A stretch of 64,000 nucleotides of DNA from Enterococcus sp. DIV1094 (GTDB taxonomy: Bacteria > Bacillota > Bacilli > Lactobacillales > Enterococcaceae), in NCBI RefSeq assembly GCF_017316305.2, contig NZ_CP147250.1, positions 1-64,000 of the forward strand, written 5' to 3'. Position 1 is the first letter of the stretch, and each line of letters starts with the position of its first letter. Below the pieces are notes generated by a model, which saw only the letters and a program-made list of their open reading frames with translations, had not been told where the DNA came from and did not search any database. Of the stretch, positions 61,449 to 64,000 are shown piece by piece. A program made the translations under genes and the position numbers.

Positions 61449-63227
61449 TTATTCACTTTGTAATTTGTACATATCGGCGTATAGCCCTTCTTCAGCTAAT
61501 AGTGTTTCGTGGTTGCCGCGTTCCACGATATGGCCTTTGTCTAAGACAAGGATCAATTCGGCATCGCGGATCGTTGACAGTCGATGGGCGATGGCAATCG
61601 TCGTTCGTCCTTGGCGCATTTTTGCAAGCCCCTCTTGGATCAACACTTCTGTTTCCGTATCGATATTCGCTGTCGCTTCATCAAGGACTAAGATTTTAGG
61701 GTCAGTAACAATCGTTCGCGCAAACGTAATCAATTGACGTTGACCACTCGAATAGCTCGCTCCTCTTTCGATCACTTTTGAGTGATACCCTTTTGGCAAT
61801 TCTTCGATGAACTGATTCGCTTGGACAAACTCCGCAGCCGCTTTGATTTGCTCATCTGTGATATCGGGGTCCATCATACGGATATTCCCTGCAATATCAC
61901 CATAAAATAAGAAAGCATCCTGCAAAACTAAGCCCATTTTTTTCCGTAATTCCTCGATTGGATATTCACGAATATCATGATCATCGATCAAAATCTGCCC
62001 TTCATAAAACTCATAAAATCGCATCAGCACATTGATGATCGAACTTTTCCCACTTCCAGTATGACCGACTAATGCGACTGTTTCTCCTGGATTTGCAACA
62101 AATGAGATATTGTTCAATACATTGTTTTTTCCATCATAAGAAAAGCTGACATTACGAAACTCGATCTTCCCAGCAGTGATTGTACGATCCGCTGTTTCGT
62201 TTTGCTGTGGGGCATATTCTTCCGTATCCATGATCTTCAAGATACGACTACCCGCGACCGTTCCGTCTGTAAAGACACTCAAGAAGTCCATCATTTGTGA
62301 CATCGGGTTAAAAAATCCTTGCACATACGTCGTGAAGGCAAAGATCAAACCGACTTCAACTGGTGAATTCAATGCATCAAGTCCGAATAAGGTCAATGTC
62401 AAAGCAATCGCTAAGGCATATAGAAAACTGATGATCGGACTCAAAAGAATCGAGTTTGTCTTGATCATGGCATAGCGTGTCGCAAGATATTCTTCATTGA
62501 CTTCCTCAAATTCCTTTGCCAAACGTGATTCTTGACGGAATTGTTGGATGATACGCATCCCAGAGATCGATTCATTCAATTTTGTATTCAATTGACTCAA
62601 ACGTTCACGCATATTGCGATAGATCCTTGAACTGAATTTTTGATAATACCAAATCACTACACCAAGTATCGGCAAGAAGATCAAGCACCATAACGCGATT
62701 TTTTCATTGATCTGAAACATTGCGATAAATGAGGAGACGACCGCAAAAATACCTGTTAAAACCATTAGAAAGACATACCAAAATTCAAAAAGTGTCTCAG
62801 TATCATTCGTCACACGAGATACAGTGGAACCTGCGGGTGTTTGATCGAAGTAACGCATACCTAACGTATGAAGTTTCTCAAATAACTTCACACGGATATG
62901 CTGATACGTCTTCAATGAAGCCATCGAATATAAATACCATTGGAAAAACCAAATGATACTTTTGACAATGACCCCAAAAAGATATAACCCAGCAAAGAAA
63001 AGAATGACTTGAGTTGTCGCTGACTGCTTGGCTAAATGCTCATCCATGAATGTTTGGATGATCCTCGGCAAAAGAACATTGATGACTGACAGTGCGAAAG
63101 CAAATAAAATTGCAATGATGAATGTCGAGCGAAAAGGTTTCGCAAAGTGCATCAAACGTTTGATGATCGAGGCTTGTTCTTTGAAGGTCATGGATTTTGA
63201 CCATTCTGACTGATATTGATCTTCCAT
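61449..63227 (-). CDS. ABC exporter half-transporter (catalytic NBD)
   Basis: The protein has 592 residues. Six membrane helices (about residues 30-320) are followed by a nucleotide-binding domain: Walker A GHTGSGKS, signature YSSGQ (degenerate) and Walker B ILVLDEATANID with the catalytic Glu. It pairs with the protein encoded just upstream, whose site pattern is the reverse. This asymmetry is typical of heterodimeric multidrug exporters such as LmrCD, BmrCD and EfrCD. Its start overlaps the upstream stop by 1 nt (TAATG). The substrate is unknown; a drug-efflux role is inferred. Confidence 0.88.
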   Translation of the reverse strand: MEDQYQSEWSKSMTFKEQASIIKRLMHFAKPFRSTFIIAILFAFALSVINVLLPRIIQTFMDEHLAKQSATTQVILFFAGLYLFGVIVKSIIWFFQWYLYSMASLKTYQHIRVKLFEKLHTLGMRYFDQTPAGSTVSRVTNDTETLFEFWYVFLMVLTGIFAVVSSFIAMFQINEKIALWCLIFLPILGVVIWYYQKFSSRIYRNMRERLSQLNTKLNESISGMRIIQQFRQESRLAKEFEEVNEEYLATRYAMIKTNSILLSPIISFLYALAIALTLTLFGLDALNSPVEVGLIFAFTTYVQGFFNPMSQMMDFLSVFTDGTVAGSRILKIMDTEEYAPQQNETADRTITAGKIEFRNVSFSYDGKNNVLNNISFVANPGETVALVGHTGSGKSSIINVLMRFYEFYEGQILIDDHDIREYPIEELRKKMGLVLQDAFLFYGDIAGNIRMMDPDITDEQIKAAAEFVQANQFIEELPKGYHSKVIERGASYSSGQRQLITFARTIVTDPKILVLDEATANIDTETEVLIQEGLAKMRQGRTTIAIAHRLSTIRDAELILVLDKGHIVERGNHETLLAEEGLYADMYKLQSE

Positions 63228-64000
63228 TATTCACCGCCTCCTTCAATTTTTGCTTCTAATTGTTGCTTCTGCCACATTTGTTCGTACCAACCACCAAGAG
63301 CTAGTAATTCTTGATGTGTCCCACGTTCAACGATCCGTCCGTGATCGATAACGATGATTTCATTGGCGTGCATGACACTACTTAAACGATGCGCGGCAAT
63401 GATCGTTGTTTTGTTTTTCCGTTCTGCTTTAAGGTTACGCAAAATCGCTTCTTCTGTTTTTGCATCGACAGCAGATAGTGCGTCATCCAAAATCAATAAT
63501 TCTGGACTTTGGATCAATGCACGAGCGATCGACAAACGTTGCTTTTGTCCACCAGACAGAGAAACGCCACGTTCACCGACCATGGTTTGATAACCTTCTG
63601 GTAAACCTTTGATCTCTTTATTGATATACGCCAATTCCGCTGCTTCTTCCACTTCTTCTGGTGATTTTTGTGGATTGGAGAATCGGACATTATCTAAGAT
63701 CGTCATCGAAAACAAGAAATGATCTTGTGGTACATAACCGATCGAGCGTAATAACGCATCCAAGGAGTAGTCTTTGATTGTTCGTCCGCCAAACTTGATT
63801 TCTCCTTGATAATGGTCATATTCGCGCATCAATAATTTGATGATCGTAGTCTTGCCGGCTCCTGTTTTACCAACGATCCCTAACGTGTCTCCTTCATTGA
63901 TCGCAAATTTGATGTGTTCTAACGCTGGTTGTTTATCGTCAGGGTAAGTAAATTGCGTGATTGCAACATTCAACTCCCCTTTAGCGGGTGTGCTTTCTGC
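63227..64000 (-). CDS. ABC exporter half-transporter (degenerate NBD), partial
   Basis: The 5' part lies beyond the window; 257 codons, nearly all of the nucleotide-binding domain, are visible. Walker A is GKTGAGKT, the signature is canonical (LSGGQ), and Walker B ends in Asp-Asp (LLILDDALSAVD), so the usual catalytic Glu is replaced. The frame continues to base 64000 without a start, so the Met-like codon at 63973 (TTG) is internal. It is translationally coupled to the downstream half-transporter. Confidence 0.9.
   Translation of the reverse strand, partial: AESTPAKGELNVAITQFTYPDDKQPALEHIKFAINEGDTLGIVGKTGAGKTTIIKLLMREYDHYQGEIKFGGRTIKDYSLDALLRSIGYVPQDHFLFSMTILDNVRFSNPQKSPEEVEEAAELAYINKEIKGLPEGYQTMVGERGVSLSGGQKQRLSIARALIQSPELLILDDALSAVDAKTEEAILRNLKAERKNKTTIIAAHRLSSVMHANEIIVIDHGRIVERGTHQELLALGGWYEQMWQKQQLEAKIEGGGE

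Overview
The window comes from a low-GC Gram-positive chromosome and fits Enterococcus best, near the E. hirae / E. faecium / E. mundtii group. The strongest evidence is a complete copYZAB copper operon. CopA has 727 residues with its phospho-aspartate at D425, CopZ has 69 residues, and CopY ends in the CxCx4CxC metal hook. Two TACAnnTGTA cop boxes flank the operon promoter. Gene order elsewhere is typical of Firmicutes: dinG-ypmB-aspB-asnS, glyQ-glyS behind a glycine T-box, and phoH-pgpH-ybeY-dgkA-era followed by recO.

Layout. 0-6 kb: end of a PhoP-type regulator and the PhoR-type kinase, a CtpE-like P-type ATPase, and pstS behind a Pho box. 6-9 kb: two unknown membrane proteins, a Phd/YefM-like protein with a long C-terminal extension, and an Mga-like regulator. 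9-19 kb: metal region with copYZAB and a Zn/Cd exporter, separated by a P-loop kinase and an amino-acid permease. 19-29 kb: YccF, small enzymes, asnS/aspB/ypmB/dinG, cspA and a baeRF-like protein. 29-37 kb: D,D-carboxypeptidase, a YdcF-like protein, a fluoride-riboswitch-controlled CLC-F transporter, a FusB-family EF-G-binding protein behind a leader peptide, an HD protein, an rRNA methyltransferase, acyP and yidC. 37-51 kb: housekeeping genes (glyQS, recO, era, ybeY, pgpH, phoH, yqeY, rpsU) plus a Zur-like regulator, ppsR, a CzrA-like sensor and pgcA. 51-53 kb: an intact ISL3-family insertion with an 8-bp target duplication, then trxB. 54-61 kb: two beta-glucoside loci (GH4-GH1 with a divergent RpiR regulator, and licT-bglP). 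61-64 kb: a heterodimeric ABC exporter cut by the window end.

How the parts fit. PhoPR probably controls the orphan pstS. CopY, Zur and CzrA-type sensors, the P1B ATPases and the fluoride riboswitch form an ion-stress layer. The beta-glucoside loci show classic control (cre site, LicT RAT/terminator) plus one unusual element: a second RAT-like sequence just upstream of bglP, adjoining a hairpin that would hide the bglP Shine-Dalgarno sequence. Other uncommon details are an IS lodged in the loop of the trxB terminator, a trxB promoter embedded in the preceding operon's terminator, and a Thr-to-Met change in the TGES motif of CopA. All family assignments come from reading motifs and gene order; no database search was run.
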